A DNA stretch of 64,000 nt, from the NCBI GenBank assembly GCA_963575745.1, contig CAUYUJ010001347.1, forward strand, positions 1 through 64,000, written 5' to 3'. Source of the stretch: Prorocentrum cordatum. Its lineage: Eukaryota; Sar; Dinophyceae; Prorocentrales; Prorocentraceae. Positions 10,094 to 18,709 of this stretch are shown here, piece by piece. A program made the translations under genes and the position numbers. Positions within the stretch are counted from its first letter, which is position 1. Each line of letters begins with the position of its first letter. The notes under the pieces were generated by a model. The model worked only from the letters and a program-made list of their open reading frames with translations. It did no database searches and was not told the DNA's origin.

Positions 10094-11091
10094 CTGGGCG
10101 CCGGCGGTAAACCGCCAACCTTGGTTACCGCCGGGAGACTCGTAGAGCTTCCTAGCTCGACTTAAGTTGAGAAAACCGACAGCACCTACCAACATTCCGA
10201 CTCATAGTGAATATTTTTGACCTCTGAATGCGACAGGCGGACGCGTTTGATGTCTGCGAATCGACTCCTGTCATTTCGAGCCCTGGAGCTCCCCTACAGC
10301 CCGAGTTAAGTGCAAAAAACCGACAGCACCTCTCAGAATGACTCGAACAATACAGTAGTTTCGCAGACCTAATTCGGGCAGCAGACCGAGTTCCGAGCTC
10401 TGGATTCAACAGGCGGACGCGCCTTATGTATTTAAATCGATTTCTGTGACCACCAGCACTGTAGAACCCCTCAGCGCGAGTTCAGTGAAGGAAACCGAGA
10501 GCACTGCTCAAGATGACTCGACCAATACGAATAGTGTTGTGATTCTAGATCGGGCAGCAGACCGAGTTCAGAGCTCTGGATTCGACAGACAACGCAACTG
10601 ATGATTCTGAATTGGTTTATGTAAAGAAAACCGAGAGTTCCTGTCAAGATGACTTGAATAATACGAAAAGGTTTGCTGCCCTAGCTCACAATCCGAGTTC
10701 AGACCTCTGGATTCAACAGGCAAACGCGCCTAATCATTCTGCATCGATTAGCTGTGTTTACCAGCTCTATAGCTACCCTAAAGCTCGAGTTATGTTCAGA
10801 AAAGCGTCAGCGCGTATCAAGACGACTCAAACCAGCCGATCCCGCCACAGTGCTTTTCTAATAATATTCACCCGATCGAGCTGAGATCAAGATGGCGAGC
10901 TGGAATAGGATCAAATATCACAGGAGAAAATACTAGAGGTCTAACGAATGGTTGAATTTCGAGAACAAAATTTTCAACAGAGCAAAAGTCACCAAAAGTT
11001 CCGTCGAGATTTTTCTTGCCAACTAGCTCTCCAGTGTGCCGGAATGACTCTTAAGCTTCCAGCAACTAGCTAAGGGAAGCTCTACGAGTTA
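10094..11091 (-). mobile_element. Family 1b element, reverse, full length
   Basis: Complete reverse copy: cap CTGGGCGCCGGCGGTAAACC (10094) and CTCGTAGAGCTTCC at one end, AGCTTCCAGCAACTAGC and GGAAGCTCTACGAGTTA at the other. The bases between 10070 and 10093 are a short reverse family 2 leader fragment. Confidence 0.85.
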
Positions 11092-11126
11092 CTAGCTCTA
11101 CCCTGCGCTGGCATTGGCAGCGTCCA
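11092..11126 (-). repeat. Reverse family 2 and family 3 end fragments
   Basis: CTAGCTCTACCCTGCGC (family 2 leader) is followed by TTGGCAGCGTCC (family 3 cap), cut by the next element. Confidence 0.6.
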
Positions 11127-11946
11127 CTGGGAGCCGACGTAAACCGTCAACCAGGTTACGACCGGGAGCCTCGTAGAGCTTTTTTCTCGTGCGGGGCTAC
11201 CCGGTACACATTGAGGGAATTTTCTTCAAGATTTCTATGCGAAAGAGCTCTCAAGCTCATGAGTTTCACCAAAAATCGGTCGCATACGAATAGTGTTGCG
11301 GACCTAGCTCGGGTAGCAGACTGTTCAGAGCTCTGGATGCTCCAGCCGAACGCCCCTGATGATTCTGGATCGGTTTCCGTGCGTCCTAGCTCTGCAACTC
11401 TGCTACAGCTTCAGTTAAGTAGAGAAGACGGACAGCGCCTGCAAAGAGAACTTGAAGAATACGAATAGTTTTGCGGACCCAACTCGGGTAGCAGACCGAG
11501 TTCAGACCGCTCGAAGCAACAGACGGACGCGCCTAATGATACATAATCCTATCATGTGCGTACCAGCTCTGCAGTTATTCTAGATCGTGAGTTAAGTGCA
11601 GAAAACCAGCAGCACTTGTAAAAATGACTCGAAGATTACGAATAGATTTGCGGACCTAGCTCGAGCAGCAGACCGAGTTCAGAACTCTCGATGGGAGAGA
11701 CGAACGCGCCTCGAGATTCTGAATCGTTTTCTGTAGATATCAGCTCTGTAGCTGTCCTAAATCTTGAGATAAGTACGGAAAACCGTCAAGGCGTATCAAG
11801 ATGACTCGAAAGGCCGTCGGTTCCAGCAAGTCTTTTGATAGTAATATTGCAGCTACGGACCTGAGAACTTAAAAGGCAGACGCGGCATAACCCACTACAG
11901 GTGAGAAAAATACCAGTTCCCAAAACGGATTTTCAAATTTCGCACA
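11127..11946 (-). mobile_element. Composite family 2/1 element, reverse, left end missing
   Basis: The family 2D cap and right end (11127-11180) and family 2 body (from about 11816) enclose about three family 1-type ~176-bp units (about 11276-11815). The same architecture occurs at 51956-52713 and 60684-61422, so it is a subfamily and not a chance join. Confidence 0.75.
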
Positions 11947-11947
11947 A

Positions 11948-12362
11948 CTGGCGCCGGCGGTGAACCGTCAACCTGGTCACCACCGGGAACCTCGTAGAGC
12001 TCCCAACAGGCGTAAGAGTGCTCAGCATTAAAGGAGAGGCCTCTTGGAAGCATTTCTGGAAAAAGAGAAAACAAAAAATAAAAAATAAAAATATATATTC
12101 ATGTCGACTGGAAACTGGTTTCGCCAAGTGTTTCCATAGAAAAACTGCATGTAGAAAGCTCATGTTAAGACGCAGAGTCCCTCATAGTCGTCTACAGGTG
12201 CGAAACAACTGCTTTCTCAAAATAAATAGCCAAATATCTTTTAAAAAATCGCAAAACCACCCAAAAGTTATCACTTTGTCCTTTCTGGCCGGGTCGGCCA
12301 ACTAGCTCCACCCCGCGCCGGAATTCCTCTAGCTCATCGATGACGAAGAGTTCTACGAGGTA
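11948..12362 (-). mobile_element. Family 2B element, reverse, full length
   Basis: Begins CTGGCGCCGGCGGTGAACC with CCTCGTAGAGCTC and ends AGAGTTCTACGAGGTA. The body has the 2B words and the CCCCGCGCCGGAATTCC leader. Confidence 0.85.
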
Positions 12363-12418
12363 AGATTGAAAAACCGACCCAAAGTTAACGCATTGTCTCT
12401 TACGGTCGGGTCGGCCAA
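12363..12418 (-). repeat. Reverse family 2 leader fragment
   Basis: AAAACCGACCCAAAGTT and GGTCGGGTCGGCCA are the reverse of the family 2 leader. It is cut by the family 1 cap that follows. Confidence 0.6.
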
Positions 12419-13322
12419 CTGGGCGCCGGCGGTAAACCGTCAACCTTTGTTACCGCCGGTGGACTCGTAGAGCTTCCTGACAACATATATTGTCGAAAGA
12501 AATTACACGGAACATAGTTTTTCAGCCCAGGCAATTTGAGACCTCTCGGATCCAATAGCAGAACGCTCCCGCTGCTTCTGAATTGCCTTCTGTACGAGCT
12601 CTGTAGCTCCCCTACAGCCCGAGTTACGTGCGTAAATCGACAGCACCTCTCAAGATGACTCGAACAATACGAATAGTTTCGCAAACCTAGTTCGAGTATC
12701 AGACCGAGTTCAGACCTCTGCACGCGACAGGGGGACGCGTCTGATGTCTCTGAATCGATCCCTGTGATTACCAGCCCTGCAGCCCCGCTGCAGCCGAGTT
12801 CGAGTTAAGTGCAGGAAACCGACAGCACCTCTCAGGATGACTCGAACAGTACGAATCGTTTCGCGGGCCTAGTTCGGGCAGCAGACCGAGTTCGGAGCTT
12901 TGGATTCCGCAAGCGAACGCGCCTGATGTCTCCGAATCGATTCCAGTGATTACCAGCCATGCAGCCCCCCTACAGCCCGAGTTATTAGTGCAGAGAACCG
13001 ACAGCATCGCAAGCGACTCGAACAATAGGAATAGTTTTGCGATTCTAGATCGGGCAGCAGACCGAGTTCAGAGCTCTGGATTCAACAGACAACGGCCACT
13101 GATGGTTCTGGATCGGATTCTGTACGTATCAGCTTTTTAAATATCCTGTAACTCGAGTTAAGTACAGAAAACCGAGAGCGCCTGTCAATATGATTCGAAC
13201 AATACGAATAGGTTTGCGCACATAGCTCGGCTAGAACACGAAATTCAGACCTCAGGTTTCAACAGGCGGACACGCCTGATCATTCTGAAATAGATTAGCT
13301 GTGCTTACCAGCTCTTCAGCGA
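12419..13322 (-). mobile_element. Family 1a element, reverse, part 1 (split by LTR retrotransposon)
   Basis: The cap at 12419-12477 and the core units read in reverse until the retrotransposon starts at 13323. The sequence resumes in register at 20499, so this copy is the insertion target. Confidence 0.85.
13318..13322. repeat. Target-site duplication AGCGA (left)
   Basis: AGCGA directly precedes the 5' LTR and is repeated directly after the 3' LTR at 20494-20498. Confidence 0.93.
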
Positions 13323-13461
13323 TGCTGATCTCAGGGCCCCGGGGAGGCCCCTGGCGTGTATGTTACTGTCGTGCATGTGCGTGTTGATGCTGCAGCATTT
13401 TGGCTTGCCACAGGTGTGGAAAAGAGGGGGCGGGCGCTCCCTCCTCGGAGCCCAATCTGCA
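13323..13461 (+). repeat. 5' LTR, 139 bp
   Basis: Starts TGCTGATCTCAGG and ends CCCAATCTGCA, so it has the usual TG...CA ends. It differs from the 3' LTR only at 13429 (G for A), which weakens a 9-bp-stem hairpin that is perfect in the 3' LTR. No TATA box recognised. It contains CATTTTGGCT (13396-13405), a word also found in the dinoflagellate spliced leader. Confidence 0.95.
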
Positions 13462-13462
13462 T

Positions 13463-13480
13463 TGGTAGAGCGGAGCGTGC
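13463..13480 (+). promoter_or_regulatory. Candidate tRNA primer-binding site
   Basis: TGGTAGAGCGGAGCGTGC starts one base after the 5' LTR. TGG is the complement of a tRNA CCA end, and Ty1 and plant copia sites also begin TGGTA. The donor tRNA cannot be named without the host tRNA set. Confidence 0.6.
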
Positions 13481-13550
13481 CGCGCGATAGCAGGCGCTGT
13501 CGCACCGGGTGGCACTCAGGCGAGTGCCAGCGGGACGCTAGAAGAAGGTG

Positions 13551-15365
13551 ATGAGCACGGACAACGGGGGTCCCGGCGGCGCGATCAGGAGGTTCGCCGG
13601 GAGTGGAGCTGATGCCTTTCGGGAATATCGATCCTGGAAGAAGTGGGCGCGGGCGTGCCTCATCGTGCAGAAGGCGAAGGGGACGCCTGCGACGGCCTTA
13701 GGGCCAACGCTGTTCACGCTGCTGGACGACGTCGCCGCCAGGGCGCTGGAGGTTGTCGACATGGACGACCTAGAACAAGATGGCGGCGAGCAGCTCATTT
13801 TCGAGACTCTTGACTCACGCTTCCCCGACGTGGCAGCCCACGATCGTCTCGGAGAAGCGCTGAAAGAGGTATTCACGTTTCGCCTGGCCAAGGGCGAGTC
13901 GATGGCGGCCTACTGTGGTCGAGCTCAGGCGGCGTTCGCCAAGGGCGAGACCGAGGGCGTAGTGCTGCCGGACATGGCGCGTGGGTACCTCCTGCTGCTG
14001 GGTGTGCACCTGGCGCCGCAGAACCTCGCGGTCGTCCTGGCAGCATCGAGCCGATCATACAAGGAAAAGGACGTGGCGATGGCGCTCAGGACGACGTACC
14101 CCAACGGCTTGGCGGACTTCGGCCAGCAGTCGAGGGCGTTCGGGGCGCACGTGGCAAAAGAAGAATCCGACGAGAGCGACGACGTCTCGGACATCACGGC
14201 GCTGCTGGCGGGCTTCGACGTGATCGAGGAGACCGAGGACGGGGGCATCCTGGACGAGAGTGAGGCCATCGAGATACTTGTGTCCTGGCGCGACCAGCGC
14301 AACAAGATCACGAAGGAGCAGCTGGCTCGGGGCTTCGGTCCGAAGAAGCCGGACACCAAGGCGATGGCGAAGCGAGTGCGATGCTACAATTGTGACGAGG
14401 TCGGCCACTTCAGCAGAGACTGCAAGAAGCCGCGTCGACAACGCCGTCCTCCTCCACGGGGCCACAAGCACAAGGGCAAAGACGGCGAGAAGCGCAGCGA
14501 CGTGGTCACGGTCTACGAGAGCGACTCGGACGAAGACGTCTTCGTGGCCGGCGACGGCAGGACCGGGGACATCGTCGAGGAGGAGACCTTCGAGTGCGAC
14601 GTGTGCGACGACGAGTTCCGGCGGCCCTTGAGCGTCGGCGGCTGCAGCGACGACGACGAGTGCGACTGCGAGCTGACGGCCGACGAGGAGGACGAGGATC
14701 AGGACATAGACGATCTGTACGAGGCGTACACGGCGGCGAGGGATGACATGGACGACGTGATCGAGGCATACCGCAGGCTGACCACGATGCACAAGGACGA
14801 GGAGATGCCAGAGGTGCTGACGGCGTCGGCTCACGAGCCGGGGTCGGGCGTGGTCGACACTGGGTGCGGCAAGGGAGTCATCGGCGAGAAGACCCTCAAG
14901 GAGCACAAGATGGAGATGGAGAAAGCAGGTCTCGCGGTGAAGACGATCAAGCAGACGAAAGCGACGACCTTCCGCTTCGGCAACCAGGAGACACTGGAGT
15001 CGATCTACACCGCGGAGATCCAGTGCCGAGTGGGCGGTCGCCTCCTGGTGCTCCGCCTGTGCGTCGTCCCAGGCGAGACCCCGCTGCTGGTCAGCAAGCC
15101 CATGCTCAAGGCCCTCGGCGCGCAGCTGGACATGGAGCGGGATGAGATTCGGTTCGCCCGGATCAACGTCACGGTGCCGCTCCGGGTCGCGGCCAGCGGC
15201 CACTACCAGCTGAACCTATGCGAGAGGAAGAACGAGGACGGCAGGAGGATTCAGACGGCTGAGGTCGACGTGATGGTGACGGCGGAGCAGGACGACGGGC
15301 TGACAGCGGAGGAGAAGCAGGAGCACGAGGAGTTCGTCGCGGCGGCGTCGTCGGGTTTTCGCTAG
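13551..15365 (+). CDS. gag-pro: Gag-protease polyprotein
   Basis: 604-residue product, ATG at 13551; I prefer it to the GTG just before. The N-terminal ~200 residues are helical and capsid-like (RSWKKWARACL, then a GESMAAYCGRAQAAF segment), as in copia Gag. A zinc knuckle CYNCDEVGHFSRDC (C-x2-C-x4-H-x4-C) lies at residues 278-291, followed by a basic stretch (RRQRRPPPRGHKHK) and a strongly acidic region. The aspartic-protease motif VVDTGCG follows, with catalytic Asp436. The product would form particles, bind RNA and process the polyprotein. The frame ends at TAG 15363-15365, six bases after a slippery heptamer, so most ribosomes should make Gag-Pro alone. Codons are GC-rich, unlike the surrounding repeats. 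Confidence 0.93.
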   Translation: MSTDNGGPGGAIRRFAGSGADAFREYRSWKKWARACLIVQKAKGTPATALGPTLFTLLDDVAARALEVVDMDDLEQDGGEQLIFETLDSRFPDVAAHDRLGEALKEVFTFRLAKGESMAAYCGRAQAAFAKGETEGVVLPDMARGYLLLLGVHLAPQNLAVVLAASSRSYKEKDVAMALRTTYPNGLADFGQQSRAFGAHVAKEESDESDDVSDITALLAGFDVIEETEDGGILDESEAIEILVSWRDQRNKITKEQLARGFGPKKPDTKAMAKRVRCYNCDEVGHFSRDCKKPRRQRRPPPRGHKHKGKDGEKRSDVVTVYESDSDEDVFVAGDGRTGDIVEEETFECDVCDDEFRRPLSVGGCSDDDECDCELTADEEDEDQDIDDLYEAYTAARDDMDDVIEAYRRLTTMHKDEEMPEVLTASAHEPGSGVVDTGCGKGVIGEKTLKEHKMEMEKAGLAVKTIKQTKATTFRFGNQETLESIYTAEIQCRVGGRLLVLRLCVVPGETPLLVSKPMLKALGAQLDMERDEIRFARINVTVPLRVAASGHYQLNLCERKNEDGRRIQTAEVDVMVTAEQDDGLTAEEKQEHEEFVAAASSGFR

Positions 15366-15388
15366 GGCCGAGCCGGAGCCCAGAGGCT
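15353..15388 (+). promoter_or_regulatory. Candidate -1 ribosomal frameshift signal
   Basis: G GGT TTT at 15353-15359 fits the X XXY YYZ rule in the gag frame and is the same heptamer as in barley yellow dwarf virus (from memory). After a 5-base spacer, GGGC (15365-15368) can pair with GCCC (15378-15381), and loop bases AGCC (15371-15374) with GGCT (15385-15388), an H-type pseudoknot with short stems. A -1 slip enters the pol frame, which is open across this point. The pairing is by eye. Confidence 0.7.
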
Positions 15389-18300
15389 GACGGCGACTGG
15401 GACGACACCGACGTCCTGTGGTCAGAAGGCGTCACCGATATCATGAGTCGGCGGGCCAAGCGGTCGGTGATCAGGGGTGTTCTCGAGGCGCAGGCCCGGC
15501 TGGGCCGCCAACCGAAGTGCCTGGAGATCTTTTCGGTGCCACGAGTGACCCCCGCCCTGGAGTCCATGGGGTTCAAGAGCCTCGGCGCGTTCGACCTACA
15601 GAACGGCTGGGATGCCCGCCGAGCGGCGGACCGCCACAAGATCCTACACATGGTCGACGTCGAGGAGCCGGAGTTTGTGGGCATGAGCCCTCCATGCGGT
15701 CCCCTTTCGATCCTGCAGAACCTGACGATGGCGGAAGTGCGACGAGATCCGGAGAAGTACCGCCAGGCAGTCAAGGAGGCGGTCGGGTACCTGAGGTTCT
15801 GTGTGGTGGTGGCTCGGATGCAGATCCGAGGAGGTCGCTACTTCACGCTCGAGGCGCCGCCGACGGCGAGATCCTGGGACTGTGCGTCGGTTCTGGGCCT
15901 GTGTCGGGTGGCGGGAGTACACCGGGTGTCGGTCAACGGGTGCCAGGTGGGTTTGAAAGATCCGGTGACAAAGAAGCTGATGTCCAAGGAGTGGTGCTTC
16001 GCGACCAACGCGGACATGCTCAAGTGGACGCTGAAGGAGCTGCGGTGCTCTCGTGATCATGAACATCAGTGGTGCTGGGATAGCTCGAAGGGTATTAAGA
16101 GGAGCGCGTTCTCGGAGAAGTACCCTGAGGACCTCTGCAGGAGGATAGCTGGTGCTATGGCAAGTCAGCTGGAGGCAGACTGCGTCTTCCAGACGGCCGA
16201 CGTCCTGACGACGACTGAGGACGACGAGGTGATCAAGCGGCGGAAGCTGTCGCTCGAGGCGTCCCTCAGGAGGTTGCACGCTAACCTTGGTCACCCAAGC
16301 AATGAGGACATGGTCAGGATCCTGAAGCACGCCAAGGCGAGTGAGATGGTGTTGGCCCTGGCGCGGACGTTTTCCTGCTCCGTCTGTGAAGGACGGCGGC
16401 TTCCCAAGGCCGTGCGGCCAGTGAAGGTGCCGTCGAAGTTGGCGCCATTGAGGCTGGTCGAGCTGGACGTGAAGGAGCTGCCAGGCTGGACGGAAGGGAT
16501 GAAGGTGAAGGCCCTGAACGTCGTGTGCCCCAGCAGCGGTCTCCAGCAGATGCTACCCTTTTTCGTGCAAGAGACCGGCAAGGTGCTGAAGGAGCTCTTT
16601 GAGAACGGCTGGAGCCAGCCGTATGGGCCTCCGGTGCTTATTAAGTGTGATGCTGGAAAGACCAACCTGGGCCAGGAGATTGTCGACGCGTTCGAGAGGC
16701 AGGGCACGGAGGTCAGCGACGCGGCTGGGGAGGCTCATGAACAAGTTGGTCACGCCGAGCGCCATGGCACCTGGTTCGAGGACATTCTGAACAAGGTGCT
16801 GGACCAGACGAATCCGAAGGACGAGGCCGAATACATGACTTGTGTGCGCGCGGTGGTGATGGCGAAGAACTCCCTCCTGCGTGTCCACGGCTTTTCGCCG
16901 TGCCAGATCGCCCTGGGGAGGAACCCGGAGGTGCCGACGGACTTGATGCAGGAGGAGCCGAACATCGTCGCCAACAGCGCTGCCCTACATGACGAGCCGT
17001 TCGCCGAGATGGAGAGATGCCGACAAGCTGCGAGGATCGCTGTTCTGGAGTACATGGACAATCGCGCGGCCAGGGTTGCACTGGACAGTCGCCCCAGAGT
17101 CGTACAGTCATTCAAGCCGGGCGATCGTGTGGCTGTGTGGCGCCGAGGTCGGGGCATCCCCGGCAAGAAGGCTCACGCCCGCTGGCGCGGGTCGGCCGTG
17201 ATCCTGGGCCCCGTGCGCGGCAATTTCTGGGTCGCCATGCCAGGCGTGGTGATCAAGGCGTCGCCGGAGCAGCTCCGGCACGCTACCGAGGAGGAGAAGC
17301 TGGCCGCCGAGGTCGTCCAGCCCGAGCTTCGAGCCCTGGCGAAGGAGTTCATGGACGGCCAGGGTCCGCAGCGCGGCTTCATGGACATCTCCGCGGATGA
17401 GCGACCTCCCGGCGCAGCACCTGCTGGCGCGGCTCCGAGCCCGGCGGCGCAGGAGCCGCCGGAGGAGCAGCCTCCGGCTGCGGCAGAGACGGAGGAGCCG
17501 CAGGTGCAGCCGACCTCGGATGACCGCGAGGGGGACGCTGAGGCGGCACAACCCGCTGAGGTGCCTGCCGCCCCACCGGCCGACGAGACGGCCGCTGACT
17601 CGAAGGTGTACCGCCGGCTGGTGGGCAAGAGGGCGGTCCTCCCGGCCGAGGTGCGGCCTCCCAAGGCGCCCAGGGTCGAACCTGAGGAACCGCTGCCAAC
17701 TCCTCAGGCGAAGATGCCCAGGCTGTCGGAGGACGTCTGCAGCGTGCTGCTGGCGAGCGTGGTGTCCGACACAGTGGAGGACGAGAAGGAGCTGCGCGTG
17801 CTGTACGTCAACTCTGAGGACGATGAGGAGCTGGAGGACGCGATGTTGGCCGGCGGGAGGCGTGAGCTCAACAGGAAGGACCCAAAGTGGACCAGCCGGG
17901 AGGGGCTCGCGAAGATCGACGCCGGCATCGGCAAGGAGGTGGACAACCTGTTCAACAAGAAGCAGGCGCTGGCGCCTGCGTCTCGGGTCGAGTCGGATGA
18001 GATCCGACGGAACAGTCCAGAGCGCATCGTCGGCAGCCGGATGATCCTGACGAGTAAGATCGACGACTCTGAGACGGAGGTGGTCAAGGCGCGCCTGTGC
18101 AGTCAGGGCTACATGGATCCCGACCTGATGCAGCTCGTGCGCGAGAACAAGACCTCCTCCCCGACCCTATCACAGAACGGGAAGGTCGTGGCCTACCAGC
18201 TGTTGGCTTCGCACGGCTTCCAGGTTCAGATCGGGGACGTTGAGGGGGCCTTCCTCGAGGCGGACCCCATCAAGCGCAAGAATGGGGACCTGTACCTCAA

Positions 18301-18709
18301 GCAGCCGCGCGGAGGCCTTCCCGGCTTGCACCCCGACCAGCTGCTGAAGGTCATCAGGCCGATCTACGGTTTCAACGACGCCCCGGCTCAGTGGTGGGGC
18401 AAATTCAGGGACACCGTCCTGGACTGGAGGCCGAGCGACGGGTGCGAGGGCTGGCGCCAGTCCAAGCTCGACCCGTGCCTATTCTTCCTGTTCGAGGGTC
18501 GGCATCTGCAGGGGCTGATATCGACGCACGTCGATGACATACTGACTGGAGGAAAAGGGAAAAAGTACAACGCTTTCATCAGATTTCTGCGCATGAGGTT
18601 CCCGTTTCCCAAGTGGAAGGTCAACGAGGGGAAGTTCTGTGGGTCTTATCTTGTCCAGAATCCCGTGACCATGGAGATAACTAACCGTGTCTCAGAAGGA
18701 GTTCGCTGA
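15353..18709 (+). CDS. pol: Pol: integrase and reverse transcriptase
   Basis: Read by -1 shift from gag-pro; an in-frame ATG occurs at 15443 and numbering starts there. The order is: an N-terminal region I do not recognise (1-270); integrase zinc motif H279-x4-H284-x27-C312-x2-C315; integrase core D342, D403, E439, giving exact D,D(35)E spacing; a basic region; a Pro/Glu-rich linker (about 650-770); then reverse transcriptase with QIGDVEGAFL (Asp932) and HVDD (1029-1032) as the catalytic box, His replacing the usual Tyr. Integrase inserts the cDNA and the polymerase copies the RNA. The frame closes at TGA 18707-18709, right where the next copia block (SQKEFAESM) begins in another frame. Confidence 0.9.
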   Translation, partial: GFSLGPSRSPEADGDWDDTDVLWSEGVTDIMSRRAKRSVIRGVLEAQARLGRQPKCLEIFSVPRVTPALESMGFKSLGAFDLQNGWDARRAADRHKILHMVDVEEPEFVGMSPPCGPLSILQNLTMAEVRRDPEKYRQAVKEAVGYLRFCVVVARMQIRGGRYFTLEAPPTARSWDCASVLGLCRVAGVHRVSVNGCQVGLKDPVTKKLMSKEWCFATNADMLKWTLKELRCSRDHEHQWCWDSSKGIKRSAFSEKYPEDLCRRIAGAMASQLEADCVFQTADVLTTTEDDEVIKRRKLSLEASLRRLHANLGHPSNEDMVRILKHAKASEMVLALARTFSCSVCEGRRLPKAVRPVKVPSKLAPLRLVELDVKELPGWTEGMKVKALNVVCPSSGLQQMLPFFVQETGKVLKELFENGWSQPYGPPVLIKCDAGKTNLGQEIVDAFERQGTEVSDAAGEAHEQVGHAERHGTWFEDILNKVLDQTNPKDEAEYMTCVRAVVMAKNSLLRVHGFSPCQIALGRNPEVPTDLMQEEPNIVANSAALHDEPFAEMERCRQAARIAVLEYMDNRAARVALDSRPRVVQSFKPGDRVAVWRRGRGIPGKKAHARWRGSAVILGPVRGNFWVAMPGVVIKASPEQLRHATEEEKLAAEVVQPELRALAKEFMDGQGPQRGFMDISADERPPGAAPAGAAPSPAAQEPPEEQPPAAAETEEPQVQPTSDDREGDAEAAQPAEVPAAPPADETAADSKVYRRLVGKRAVLPAEVRPPKAPRVEPEEPLPTPQAKMPRLSEDVCSVLLASVVSDTVEDEKELRVLYVNSEDDEELEDAMLAGGRRELNRKDPKWTSREGLAKIDAGIGKEVDNLFNKKQALAPASRVESDEIRRNSPERIVGSRMILTSKIDDSETEVVKARLCSQGYMDPDLMQLVRENKTSSPTLSQNGKVVAYQLLASHGFQVQIGDVEGAFLEADPIKRKNGDLYLKQPRGGLPGLHPDQLLKVIRPIYGFNDAPAQWWGKFRDTVLDWRPSDGCEGWRQSKLDPCLFFLFEGRHLQGLISTHVDDILTGGKGKKYNAFIRFLRMRFPFPKWKVNEGKFCGSYLVQNPVTMEITNRVSEGVR

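Noticed and set aside
13462-13490. tRNA gene suggested by TTGGTAGAGCGG (A-box-like)
   Set aside because: No cloverleaf or B box follows, and its place right after the LTR is better explained by a primer-binding site.
14055-15203. 382-codon antisense frame opposite gag-pro, and other antisense frames over pol and the LINE
   Set aside because: Shadows of GC-rich coding sequence on the plus strand; no recognisable domain.
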